Below, piece after piece: positions 53,201 through 60,447 of a stretch of DNA of 64,000 nt. Position 1 is the stretch's first letter. Each line of letters begins with the position of its first letter. The notes under the pieces are model-generated. The model did no database searches and was not told the DNA's origin. It was given only the letters and a program-made list of their open reading frames with translations. Source of the stretch: Halolamina salifodinae (GTDB lineage: Archaea; Halobacteriota; Halobacteria; Halobacteriales; Haloferacaceae); NCBI RefSeq assembly GCF_017874235.1, contig NZ_JAGGLC010000002.1:62001-126000 (forward strand). The letters run 5' to 3'. The position numbers and the translations under genes were made by a program.

Positions 53201-53733
53201 GTCGTCACGTACTCGGAGAAATCGCTCGAACAGGGGGCGACTACGAGGCTGCTCGCGAACAGTTCTCAGCGTCGATTGCCACGTTCCGTGAACTCGGCCT
53301 CCAAGGACCGGAGGTCTCCTCGCAAATCGCTCTCGGAAGACTGGAGGTCGACACTGGGAACCTCGATGCAGCACGAGATTCCGTCCAAGCGGTTCGAAAG
53401 AGACTCGAGACGGGTGATTCCTTCGACGAAGGGACGGAGGTTGCGTTGCTTCGGCTTCGGGCGGCTCTCGCCAGGGAAGCGGGAGAGACGAGCGAAGCGC
53501 GACGCCTGTTCGATGAGGCTGAAAAGACGGCAGCGGGCCTCGACGATAGTTACATGAAGGCGCAGGCACTCATCGATTCGGGACGCTTCGCTGCGAAACA
53601 CCGAGACGAGACGAAAGCGGAGGAGAGCCTCCGAAGGGGTCTTCGTATCGCCTGCGAAATCGGCGCGGAACCGCTCGAACAGGAGGCTGCCGGGGCGCTG
53701 AACGCCATCGAAGAGGTCCCGGCTGGAGACTAG
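50212..53733 (+). CDS. FilR1-type regulator fused to P-loop NTPase and TPR array
   Basis: This is a 1173-residue multidomain protein. Residues 1-70 are a winged HTH (LTKRADFIAELSRRPLEKREMVDVLGYSRATVNRAIRDLEEARLV). About 75-275 resemble the FilR1 sensor domain of archaeal regulators. About 325-600 are a STAND/AAA-like NTPase with Walker A GEPGNGKST at 349-357 and a Walker B-like VLVVVEDAM at about 402-410. From about 718 to 1160 there are TPR repeats (AxxxxRxALxIHQ, EEAENYARESLEIRRE types). The composition is less acidic and lower GC than the core genes. TTTTTATA at 50173-50180 is the likely promoter. It has no close named relative known to me and could be an inflammasome-like sensor or transcription regulator. 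Confidence 0.8.
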   Translation: MDEPATLSVLTKRADFIAELSRRPLEKREMVDVLGYSRATVNRAIRDLEEARLVKPVDGGYEPTLAATEAVQTYETFLEREGYILDSSDVVHPLNHSEELPSEALVGAEFFAAGEGCTEWNASRLREEIEQVESARLLVSSEEGLLLLDKWQDALKPQEQDVELFLDEELYASIRTTRQSLTSLAAEGGKVTTVDSSDFFVALLGDGDEQVVYVLVYDPEVGEFGALRNETEAAIDWARGFLDRLDGRFQRVDDELETAYLNDRVDISNGQDAVESVPQVLEGEGFIALTEQYFDSHEPRALNTALRTGLSLADVREGHAIERVTADGDSLAEQILSTLRRGRDCAVTGEPGNGKSTLCKVVAHEWYDRDLGAVIYRESGRGAPFESLASLRGYLRRVERDVLVVVEDAMRPEANKVFRIAEEFEGWDGVHFLFDARESEWNETRNLPVDASLREYQQDIDEIRLESPDGGECQAFMEKYQGTTGRELQTTGEDLVVELEGDDATSGGMFLLAHTVCLSADPLVSDDSITPTRLIEDVQSRLNALVDKGSRPVLRAAMLSQFLNVTEMPLHEEFFHAVSLDDSEEVDVVAPLKEYGLVFEENERGTFLSVHNQWSKLFVEEALELLPDSPELFGEAVNSALRLAADESFREDVTRHGSRGSLARRLKADATKWADDFVQGLFRVGEEIHSLAPYYGRFDDPTFEIRESCSPGVVYDCGYRRAKILGRSGKMEESLDEYQTVIGSIYRTWSSDRFSEQLANCIAGVGMGLRYQGWFDAAEAHVRHALRIHQAQDNRVRVGDCLLSLGQIANYRSQYDEAAQYYGGARDAFEETGAREKLSNALGNLAVSHADRGNYDEAENYARESLEIRREIGFDLGIAQCYNLLARAVISRGETRTGLEYHRDSLAIAMDLGNPEWKCTELSNLGRTSLMLGHLDDAEKYLRRGLDVFEDRDDANTRYNLARTLRRKGKRNEAKEHAESGLKRAETVEDRRGQARCRHVLGEIARTGGDYEAAREQFSASIATFRELGLQGPEVSSQIALGRLEVDTGNLDAARDSVQAVRKRLETGDSFDEGTEVALLRLRAALAREAGETSEARRLFDEAEKTAAGLDDSYMKAQALIDSGRFAAKHRDETKAEESLRRGLRIACEIGAEPLEQEAAGALNAIEEVPAGD

Positions 53734-53757
53734 ACGCTGGCGGTACCATCGGTGTCG

Positions 53758-54507
53758 TCACTCCACCCGCCGGATCCGGTCGGCGTCGACGGGCACGCCG
53801 GGCGAGTAGTGGACAAGCGGGTCGGTGTCGGGGCGCTCGAAGCCGTTTACGTCGAAGAGGTTCGTCGAGCGCAGGTCGAAATCCGTCTCGTAGAGGTCCC
53901 ACGGCGGGTGGGCCACGTCGCCGTAGAAGAGATCCGGGTCGGCGATTTCGTCGCCAACGTCGCCTTCCGCGAGGTAGAACCGGTAGTTCTCGACGAGGAA
54001 CCGGGCCAGCGATCCCTCCTCGGGCAGAAACCGATCACCTTCGGGGCCGTAAGTCGCATCGAAGTGGGCGTCAGCGACGCCCCGGTGGGCGCGATGGCTG
54101 GTGAACTCGACGGATCGCTCGTGGGGGCCGGTTTCGCCCGGCAGCGCGCCGAGACGGTCGATATCCATGTGGGCGCGGTAGTACGGTAGTTGGTAGAACT
54201 GCCGGGCGATGGCCACGCTGAGTCGGTCGGCGGCGTCGAGGTTGTAGAAGTAGATCCCCTCGCCGCCGTCGGGGCCCTCGACGTACGTCCGGAGGTTCAC
54301 CTCGCCGAACGTCAGTCCTAGCGGTCGCGGAACGCCGCGTGGGCGGATGTCCTCCATCACGAAGGCGATGATGCCCAGCCAGCCGCTGCCGTCGTGGGTC
54401 CGCGGCGTGACGCCGGGTGGGAGGCGCTCCGCAATGACATCGGCGTCGACGGGCCAGTGGGCGAACAGCGCGTCCCGCCACCCCATCGAGATGTAGTGGC
54501 GCTCCAT
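53758..54507 (-). CDS. DUF2071 (YqjF-like) protein
   Basis: This 249-residue protein of the DUF2071 family has MGWRDALFAHWPVDADVIAERLPPGVTPRTHDGSGWLGIIAFVMEDIRPRGVP, then FGEVNLRTYVEGPDGGEGIYFYNLDAADRLSVAIARQFYQLPYYRA, both diagnostic. The function is unknown; acetoacetate decarboxylase-like folds have been proposed for the family. GGAGGGT immediately upstream of ATG 54507 is Shine-Dalgarno-like. The frame extends upstream through a tandem-repeat region that is not coding. Confidence 0.85.
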   Translation of the reverse strand: MERHYISMGWRDALFAHWPVDADVIAERLPPGVTPRTHDGSGWLGIIAFVMEDIRPRGVPRPLGLTFGEVNLRTYVEGPDGGEGIYFYNLDAADRLSVAIARQFYQLPYYRAHMDIDRLGALPGETGPHERSVEFTSHRAHRGVADAHFDATYGPEGDRFLPEEGSLARFLVENYRFYLAEGDVGDEIADPDLFYGDVAHPPWDLYETDFDLRSTNLFDVNGFERPDTDPLVHYSPGVPVDADRIRRVE

Positions 54508-54549
54508 ACCCTCCGTTGGATCTCCCGGGACTTCCCCGTGTTGGCCGTG

Positions 54550-54765
54550 GTGAGCCACGGCGCACGAGCGGGCACGGCTCTTCGGCCGTGTTCGCGGAGA
54601 CTGTGCCGTGGCTCGACCGTCGTGACCGACGGCGCACGAGCGGGCACGGCTCTTCGGCCGTGCTCGCAGAGACTGTGCCGTGGCTCGACCGTCGTGACCG
54701 ACGGCGCACGAGTGGGCACGGCTCTTCGGCCGTGTTCGCGGAGACTGTGCCGTGGCTCGCCCGTC
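54550..54765. repeat. Three tandem 72-bp repeats with internal hairpins
   Basis: Units lie at 54550-54621, 54622-54693 and 54694-54765 and differ at only a few positions. Each contains CACGGC-TCTTCG-GCCGTG (6-bp hairpin). In the first unit GAGCCACGGC (54552-54561) pairs with GCCGTGGCTC (54606-54615). The block fills most of the 321-bp gap (54508-54828) between the divergent DUF2071 and DUF4349 genes. The remaining 63 bp hold the promoter of the latter (CTTTTA, 54798-54803). No conserved protein is encoded. Confidence 0.8.
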
Positions 54766-54828
54766 GTGACTCAAACGGCTCTTTGTTGCTAGCCAATCTT
54801 TTACTGGTAACAGGTCACAGAGCAACGC

Positions 54829-55827
54829 ATGCAACGGAAACGACTCCTCGTGGCTGTCGGGCTGGCCTGCCTGCTCGTACTCGCAGGCTGTACGGGCGGG
54901 GGCAACGGCGGCGACGGCGCCACACAGGCGTCGTTGGGCGGTGACGACCCCGAGTACGCCGAGGCGACCGGGACGCCCGCCGGCGACGAGGAATCGTCGG
55001 CGGCGGACGGCCGCATGCGGATCTACCGCGCCGAACTCTCGGTCCGGGTGAGTGAGTTCGACGCCAGTCGGTCGAACCTCACGAACGCCGCCCAGGGGTA
55101 CGGCGGCTACGTCAGCGACTCCCAGATTCAGGCGAACGAGCGCAACAACGAGACGTACCGCGACGGGAAGTTCACCTACCGCGTGCCCGCCGAGAACTAC
55201 TCCGCGTTCCTCGAGACGGTCCGCGCACAAGGGACAGTTACGCAGGAAAACGAGAACGTCCAGGACGTGACAGGCCAGCACGCTGATCTCCAGGCCCGAC
55301 TGGAAAACCTCCGGGCCGAGCGCGACCGCCTCCGCGAGCTCTACGAGCAGGCCAACGACACCGAGGACGTGCTCGCAGTCCAGCGCGAACTCTCGGACGT
55401 ACAGGGCGAGATCGAGCGCACTGAAGCCCGACTCGAGACGCTCGAGGACCGCGTCGCGTACGCCACCGTGACCGTCGAACTCCGGGAGGAGCGCCCCGAC
55501 GTGGACTACGACAGAGACCACTGGTACGACACCGGGGTGATCGCGGCGTTCCTCCAGTCCGTCGACGGCGCCATCGTCGCGCTCCGGGCGCTGGTGATCG
55601 GCATCGCCTACGCGCTGCCGTATCTGATCGCGTTCGGCGTCCCGCTGGCGGCGCTGGGGCTGGTGTTCAAGCGGATCGTGATCGGTGGCGGCCTCCCGTC
55701 GATCCGCGGCGGTGGCGATGGCAGCGGTAATGGAAGTGGCAGCGGTGGTGGCGGTGCCAGCAGCGACGCCGGGGACGCCGGCGACGATGCCGCGGCGTCG
55801 AGCGACGCCGACAAGCGCGAACGGTAG
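54829..55827 (+). CDS. DUF4349 lipoprotein
   Basis: This 332-residue protein has a Sec-type lipoprotein signal (KRLLVAVGLACLLVLAGC, about 4-21) and an acidic linker. The DUF4349 domain (about 65-250: RIYRAELSVRVSEFDASRSNLTNAAQGYGGYVSDSQIQ...) contains a coiled coil (DLQARLENLRAERDRLRELYEQANDTEDVLAVQRELSDVQGEIERTEARLETLEDRVAYATVTVEL). A C-terminal TM segment (LRALVIGIAYALPYLIAFGVPLAALGLVF) and a Gly/Ser tail follow. The role is unknown. CTTTTA about 28 nt upstream supports ATG 54829. Confidence 0.85.
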   Translation: MQRKRLLVAVGLACLLVLAGCTGGGNGGDGATQASLGGDDPEYAEATGTPAGDEESSAADGRMRIYRAELSVRVSEFDASRSNLTNAAQGYGGYVSDSQIQANERNNETYRDGKFTYRVPAENYSAFLETVRAQGTVTQENENVQDVTGQHADLQARLENLRAERDRLRELYEQANDTEDVLAVQRELSDVQGEIERTEARLETLEDRVAYATVTVELREERPDVDYDRDHWYDTGVIAAFLQSVDGAIVALRALVIGIAYALPYLIAFGVPLAALGLVFKRIVIGGGLPSIRGGGDGSGNGSGSGGGGASSDAGDAGDDAAASSDADKRER

Positions 55828-55882
55828 CGCACGCTTCCGCTTGCCGAACGCTTTTTCGCCGCCGCGGGGAACCCCGTGGACG

Positions 55883-58021
55883 ATGAGCGAGCTACCACTC
55901 GACGCGTACTACGACCTGACGCAGGTCGGCGCCGTCGCCGTCTCCCCGGACGGTGAGCGCGCGGCGTTCACGACCACCGAGTACGACCCCGACGCCGACG
56001 AGTCGGTGTCGTCGCTGTTCGTCGTCCCCACCGACGGCAGCCGCGACCCACACCGACTCACCCGGGTCGCCGGCGCCTCCGCGCCGACGTGGTCCCCCGA
56101 CGGCGACCGACTGGCCTTCCTGGCCTCCCGCGACGAGGACAGCGACCTCCGGGTCGGCCGGGAGGAGGAAGACGAGGACGAAGCGGAGGAGGAAGCAAAC
56201 GGCAACAACGGCGGCAATGGCGACGAGGAGCCCAAGTCACAGGTCTGGGCATTCGACCTCGCGATGGGTGGCGACGCCCGCCAGATCACCGACTTCGAGG
56301 AGGGCGTCCGCGAGTTCGACTGGGCGCCCGACGGCGAGCGGATCGTCGTCACCGCCCGCGACCCGACCGACACCGAGTCGGCGTACCTCGACGAGCGCCG
56401 CGAGGGCGGCCCCATCGAGACCGAGCGAACTCAGCACAAACTCGACGGCGCCGGCTACCTCGACACCGTCACCAGCTACCTGTTCGTCGTCGGCGAGGAC
56501 GCGGTGCTCGGCGACGCGGCCGCAGATACAGACTCCGCCCGAAAGCTGGCGGACGCCTACGGCCGCGGCGCGTTCGAGGGCCTGAGCGGCCTCCAACCGG
56601 ACTGGGGCGAGAGCGGCGACATCGCGTTCGTCTCCTACCGCGGTGAGGGTCCCGACAGCACCCTCGTGACGGACATCTTCACCGTCTCACCCGAGGGTGG
56701 CGAGGCGACCGCGATCACCGACGGCGATCTGAGCTGTAACAGCCCGACGTGGTCGCCCGACGGCGAGCGGCTGGCGTTCTCGGCCGGCGACGACACGAAC
56801 TGGTGCATCCCGACCGAAGCGCGCGTCTGGGACGGCGAGGAGCACGTCTCGGTCACGGGTGACCTCGACCGCACGCTCGCGCGTGCCTCCAGTTTCGAGT
56901 GGGTCGACGACGAGACGTTCTACACGCTGGTCGGCGACGAGGCCCGGACGCGGGTCCTGCGGTGTGATGCTGCCGGGCCCGACTGGGAGCGCACGTTCGA
57001 GGCCCAGGGCGACGACCGCGCCGTTTCGGGCCTCTCCATCGGCGGCGAGACGGTGGCGCTGGGCCTCTCACACCCAAACGAGGGCCACGACCCGTACGCG
57101 CTCCCCGTCTCGGACCTCGACGCCGAGGAGGAACCGGACTCCCTGACTCGACTCGCCGAGGTCAACGACGACCTGACCGACGAGTACGAGATGCCCGAAG
57201 TCCGCCGTGTCACCTTCGAGAACGACGGCTGGGAGGTTTCCGGCGTGCTCTACCACCCGCCGGACTACGAGCCCGGCGAATCCGATCCGGCGCCGACGGT
57301 GTGTGCGATCCACGGCGGCCCCGTCTCCTACGACGAGCCAGTGTTCGACTTCAGCCACGCGGCGTTCACCTCGCGTGGCTATCTCGTCTTCCGTCCGAAC
57401 TACCGCGGTGGCTCCTCGTTCGGCCGGAAGTTCTGCGAGACGCTCCACGGCCAGTGGGGAACCGTCGAAGCCAGCGACATCGCCGCCGGCATCGAGGAAC
57501 TCGCCGACCGCGGCTGGACTGATCCCGACCGCGTGTTCGGCCACGGCTTCTCCTACGGCGGCATCGCACAGGGGTTCCTCGTCACGCAGTATCCCGACCT
57601 GTTCACTGCCGCGGCGCCCGAGCACGGCATCTATGACCTGCGCTCGGCGTACGGGACCGACGACTCCCACATCTGGATGGAGAACGAGTACGGCTACCCG
57701 TGGGAGAACCCGGACGCCATCGACGCGTCCTCGGCGATCACCGATATCGGCAACGTCGAGACGCCGCTGCTGGTCGCCGCCGGCGGCGCCGACTGGCGCT
57801 GCCCGCCGTCCCAGTCCGAACAGCTCTACGTCGCCGCCCAGCAGGCCGGCGCGGAGTGTCGGCTGGTCGTCTACGAGGACGAAAACCACAACGTCGGCGA
57901 CCCCGACCGTGCGATCCACCGCTTGGAGGAGATCACGTCGTGGTACCGCCGCCACGATCCCGAGGTGACGGATCCGGACGCCGACGACCCGCACGGCCGC
58001 GAGAACGAGGACGCGCCGTAG
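55883..58021 (+). CDS. S9 family prolyl oligopeptidase-type peptidase
   Basis: This 712-residue paralog of the gene at 4461-6536 has a beta-propeller with WSPDGERLAF repeats, then an alpha/beta hydrolase. The triad is Ser in GHGFSYGGIAQG, Asp in GGADWRCPPSQSEQ and His in DENHNVGDPDRAIHR. An acidic/Asn insert (EEDEDEAEEEANGNNGGNGDEE) is again located in the propeller. ATG at 55883 fits GCTTTTTCG about 30 nt upstream. The frame is open upstream to 55685 but overlaps the DUF4349 end. It probably degrades peptides in the cytoplasm. Confidence 0.88.
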   Translation: MSELPLDAYYDLTQVGAVAVSPDGERAAFTTTEYDPDADESVSSLFVVPTDGSRDPHRLTRVAGASAPTWSPDGDRLAFLASRDEDSDLRVGREEEDEDEAEEEANGNNGGNGDEEPKSQVWAFDLAMGGDARQITDFEEGVREFDWAPDGERIVVTARDPTDTESAYLDERREGGPIETERTQHKLDGAGYLDTVTSYLFVVGEDAVLGDAAADTDSARKLADAYGRGAFEGLSGLQPDWGESGDIAFVSYRGEGPDSTLVTDIFTVSPEGGEATAITDGDLSCNSPTWSPDGERLAFSAGDDTNWCIPTEARVWDGEEHVSVTGDLDRTLARASSFEWVDDETFYTLVGDEARTRVLRCDAAGPDWERTFEAQGDDRAVSGLSIGGETVALGLSHPNEGHDPYALPVSDLDAEEEPDSLTRLAEVNDDLTDEYEMPEVRRVTFENDGWEVSGVLYHPPDYEPGESDPAPTVCAIHGGPVSYDEPVFDFSHAAFTSRGYLVFRPNYRGGSSFGRKFCETLHGQWGTVEASDIAAGIEELADRGWTDPDRVFGHGFSYGGIAQGFLVTQYPDLFTAAAPEHGIYDLRSAYGTDDSHIWMENEYGYPWENPDAIDASSAITDIGNVETPLLVAAGGADWRCPPSQSEQLYVAAQQAGAECRLVVYEDENHNVGDPDRAIHRLEEITSWYRRHDPEVTDPDADDPHGRENEDAP

Positions 58022-58256
58022 CGCTCGCTCCTCCCAGCGGCGCCGCGCCGCGAACTCGTCCTCGCTGTGTTTGGTGTGAAGCGTCGACGAACCCGGCCAA
58101 CAGCGTGACGAGCGTGAGCACCGAACGCATCGCCGACGACTGGGTCAACAGGGTCTGGCCGACGCCAGTAAGCCAGCGGTCGAGCGCATCCGGAAGCCAC
58201 GGGATGCGGGCCATACCCGGACGCTAGGAGAGCACTGTCAAAACGTATCTATGGCC

Positions 58257-58820
58257 TTATCCGTCGCCTTCCTCGTCGATGATGACGACCTCGCCGTCCT
58301 CGACGCGGACGTTGATCAGCGTCTTGTAGTCAACGACGCCGTCGAGCTCGTTGTCGCCGGCTTTCTTGATCACCGTGAGCACGTCCGAGACCTCGGCGCC
58401 GATGTCTTCGAGGGCCTCGGTGATGGCCGAGAGCGTGCCGCCGGTCGAGAGCACGTCGTCGAGCACCAGCACCGTGTCGCCCTCCTCGACATCGTTGATG
58501 AACATCTCGGACTCGGAGTAGCCGGTCTGCTGGGAGAGCGAGACCTCACCAGCCAGCCCGTACTGGCGCTTGCGGATCACGACAATCGGCACGTCGCTCA
58601 TCAGCGAGACGGCCGTCGAGATGTGGATCCCCATCGCGGCCGGGGTGACGATCTTGTCGACGTCCTCGAGTTCGACCTTCCGGCAGATCTTGATCACGAT
58701 CTCGCGGAGGAGGCTCGGCTGCAGTGTGGGAATCCCGTCGCTGATGGGGTGAACGAAGTACTCGTACTCGCCTTTCTCGATGATCGGCGCTTCGAGGAGC
58801 GACCGGCGGAGTTGATCCAT
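58257..58820 (-). CDS. hpt: Hypoxanthine/guanine phosphoribosyltransferase, archaeal type
   Basis: This 187-residue type I phosphoribosyltransferase has the PRPP motif [14 protein letters not shown] at about 118-131 and the archaeal Hpt pattern [41 protein letters not shown], similar to haloarchaeal HGPRTase and adenine-PRT-like proteins. It salvages hypoxanthine and guanine to IMP and GMP with PRPP. GTTTTACC on the minus strand (about 58845-58852) lies about 28 nt upstream of the ATG (leaderless). Assignment to hypoxanthine/guanine rather than adenine rests on overall similarity. Confidence 0.87.
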   Translation of the reverse strand: MDQLRRSLLEAPIIEKGEYEYFVHPISDGIPTLQPSLLREIVIKICRKVELEDVDKIVTPAAMGIHISTAVSLMSDVPIVVIRKRQYGLAGEVSLSQQTGYSESEMFINDVEEGDTVLVLDDVLSTGGTLSAITEALEDIGAEVSDVLTVIKKAGDNELDGVVDYKTLINVRVEDGEVVIIDEEGDG

Positions 58821-58910
58821 GTCGCCTGTTCCGGAGGTGGGAGGTAAAACGTGGCGGTCTGCACCGGGGGTGGGTCGGGGTTACACGATCACGGCGTGGG
58901 CTCGACGGTC

Positions 58911-58967
58911 GTCACCAGAACTCGGAGTGTTCTGGTTGGCGGACGAGAGCCAACGGCTCTCGTCAAC
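58911..58967 (+). repeat. Two-hairpin palindromic element, copy A
   Basis: The element is GTC, then hairpin 1 (ACCAGAAC, 7-nt loop, GTTCTGGT), TGGCG, hairpin 2 (GACGAGAGCC, loop AAC, GGCTCTCGTC) and AAC, 57 bp. It has the same skeleton as the cynS insertion (39906-39960), with stem sequences changed on both arms together. A further short hairpin (CGCGGA/TCCGCG, 58967-58984) follows. It lies between hpt and the FAD oxidoreductase gene. Confidence 0.7.
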
Positions 58968-58998
58968 GCGGAACAGAGTCCGCGACAGATCGCGCGCC

Positions 58999-59053
58999 GT
59001 CACCAGCAATCTTCGATTTCTGGTTGGCTAACGGGAGCTTTGCTCCCGTGAAC
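58999..59053 (+). repeat. Two-hairpin palindromic element, copy B
   Basis: The element is GTC, then hairpin 1 (ACCAGCAAT, 5-nt loop, ATTTCTGGT with one mismatch), TGGCT, then hairpin 2 (ACGGGAGC, loop TTT, GCTCCCGT) and GAAC. It is 55 bp, exactly the length of the cynS insertion. It starts 88 bp after copy A. It ends 11 bp before the stop codon of the FAD oxidoreductase gene (59064). Confidence 0.7.
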
Positions 59054-59063
59054 GTGATCGGTA

Positions 59064-59864
59064 TTACTCACTACCGAGCCGTCCCGTCTCGTCGTCGACG
59101 AGGCTGGGGTGGGTCCGCTGGCGCTCCCCGTGTTCCTCGGCGAAGTACTCCCGCATCGCCGCGCGGGACTCGGCCCGCCGGGCCGCGCGCTCGGTCTCGT
59201 CGATCTCTTCACAACCCGGGGGGACCTCGCGGTCGCGGTCGGTGAAGTAGCCCTCGGGCGCCACCCAGTCGTGGTAGAACGGCGTCTCGGAGTCGTGGAT
59301 CAGCGTGATCGCCGTCTCGGCGCCGTCGCCGGCCGCGACGACCGCCTGGTGGTAGCGCTCAGCGAGTCGTCCCGCGGCGTAGAGGCCGTCGACACTGGTC
59401 CGCCCGTGCTCGTCGTCCTCGACGAACGCCTTGCTCCCAGCCGAGCGGATGTCGGGCGCGACCGGATCGAGGTAGTCCGTGTCGGACCACGAGGCGGCGA
59501 CGACTCTGTCGGTGCGGATCGACTCGCCGTCCTCGGCGGTCGCGAGGAATCCGCCATCCTCACCGCTCTCGGCGTGCTCCAGACGGGTGACCTGGCCGTC
59601 CACGAGGTCGACACCGTTCCGGGTCGCCTGCGCGTGGAGCATATCCGCGAACAGACGGGGGTTGACGCCCGCGGGGAACCCCGGGAAGTTCTCGAGGTGG
59701 GCGTTCCGACGCAGGATCGACTCGCCGCCGTCGTACACCAGCGTGTCGAGGCCGGCGCGGGCGGTGTAGACCGCCGCGGTCAGGCCGGCGACCCCGCCGC
59801 CGACGATCAGGACTTCCCGGTGCTGTGGCTCGCCGTCGCTTCCGGTGTCGGTTGGTTCGGACAT
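59064..59864 (-). CDS. FAD-dependent oxidoreductase, thioredoxin reductase-like
   Basis: This 266-residue protein has the FAD motif VLIVGGGVAGLTAAVYTARAGLDTLVYDGG at about 19-48, NFPGFPAG and the second FAD site DGLYAAGRLAERYHQAVVAAGDGAETAI. There is no CxxC, so disulfide reduction by the usual mechanism is not expected. It has a C-terminal extension of about 70 residues (PEGYFTDRDREVPPGCEEIDETERAARRAES...). It is related to the shorter protein at 40561-41148. ATG at 59864 is preferred to GTG two codons upstream. Confidence 0.82.
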   Translation of the reverse strand: MSEPTDTGSDGEPQHREVLIVGGGVAGLTAAVYTARAGLDTLVYDGGESILRRNAHLENFPGFPAGVNPRLFADMLHAQATRNGVDLVDGQVTRLEHAESGEDGGFLATAEDGESIRTDRVVAASWSDTDYLDPVAPDIRSAGSKAFVEDDEHGRTSVDGLYAAGRLAERYHQAVVAAGDGAETAITLIHDSETPFYHDWVAPEGYFTDRDREVPPGCEEIDETERAARRAESRAAMREYFAEEHGERQRTHPSLVDDETGRLGSE

Positions 59865-59889
59865 GCCCACCGAGAGAGCGGGTGCCGAG

Positions 59890-60171
59890 TTAGGAACTTC
59901 GGAGTTCCGGGAGGCCGTTCCGGGCGAGATAGAGCACGACGTTCGCGCCCACCAGCGCGTAGATGAGGTAGCCGTCGCTCAGAATCCCGGCACAGACCAC
60001 CGCCCCGGCCAGCAGCACCGGCGGCGCCGAGAGGCTGCCGTCGCGGTCGTGGGTGATGGCGGCCCAGACCACCGTTGCGGCCGCGACGCCGCCCAGCAGC
60101 GGCTTCCCGAGGACGAACACGCTCGGCAGAAAGACCGCGAGCGCGGCGGCCGCGACGAGCCACTTGGTCAT
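59890..60171 (-). CDS. Small three-TM membrane protein
   Basis: This 93-residue protein is almost entirely hydrophobic: KWLVAAAALAVFLPSVFVLG, LLGGVAAATVVWAAITH and PPVLLAGAVVCAGILSDGYLIYALVGANVVLYLARNGLP, which is three or four helices. It sits 25 nt upstream of the FAD oxidoreductase start in the same direction and is probably in the same operon. ATG at 60171 is chosen, with GTG three codons upstream as the alternative. The family is not recognised. Confidence 0.65.
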   Translation of the reverse strand: MTKWLVAAAALAVFLPSVFVLGKPLLGGVAAATVVWAAITHDRDGSLSAPPVLLAGAVVCAGILSDGYLIYALVGANVVLYLARNGLPELRSS

Positions 60172-60447
60172 GGTTTCCACTGTCCCGACGTTCCGGGTTC
60201 GCGGAGGTAAGGGTTCCTACTGACCCCCGCGATGGCGAACAGAGGGTGCTTCCCGTCCCGGAGCGACACACCCCACGACCGCTTCACGCTCCGGGTCGTT
60301 CTCAGACCACGGGCTGGGTGATCGCTCGATGGTACTTGAAAAGCGGGTCGCAGGAGTGATGTGGTCGGCCGAATCAGTCGCCTCGGCCGGCTCACCGTGC
60401 CGGCGAGATCAGTCGCCCTGTCCGGCGGACCGTTGCCGGCCGAATCA
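60172..60447. other. 276-bp intergenic region with short repeats
   Basis: This gap lies between the small membrane gene (whose promoter would be at its left) and the stop of the ABC exporter. Near the right end, CGGCCGAATCA occurs at about 60366 and again at about 60438, and GATCAGTCGCC or ATCAGTCGCC occurs twice between them, interspersed with CCGGC palindromes. No convincing ORF or RNA gene was seen. Confidence 0.35.

Noticed and set aside
57933-58214. A 93-codon minus-strand frame (MARIPWLPDALDRWLTG...)
   Set aside because: The first 50 residues could be a small protein, but the rest is Arg/Pro-rich and is the complement of the end of the S9 peptidase gene. No leaderless promoter is clear. 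I left it out although a shorter frame could be real.
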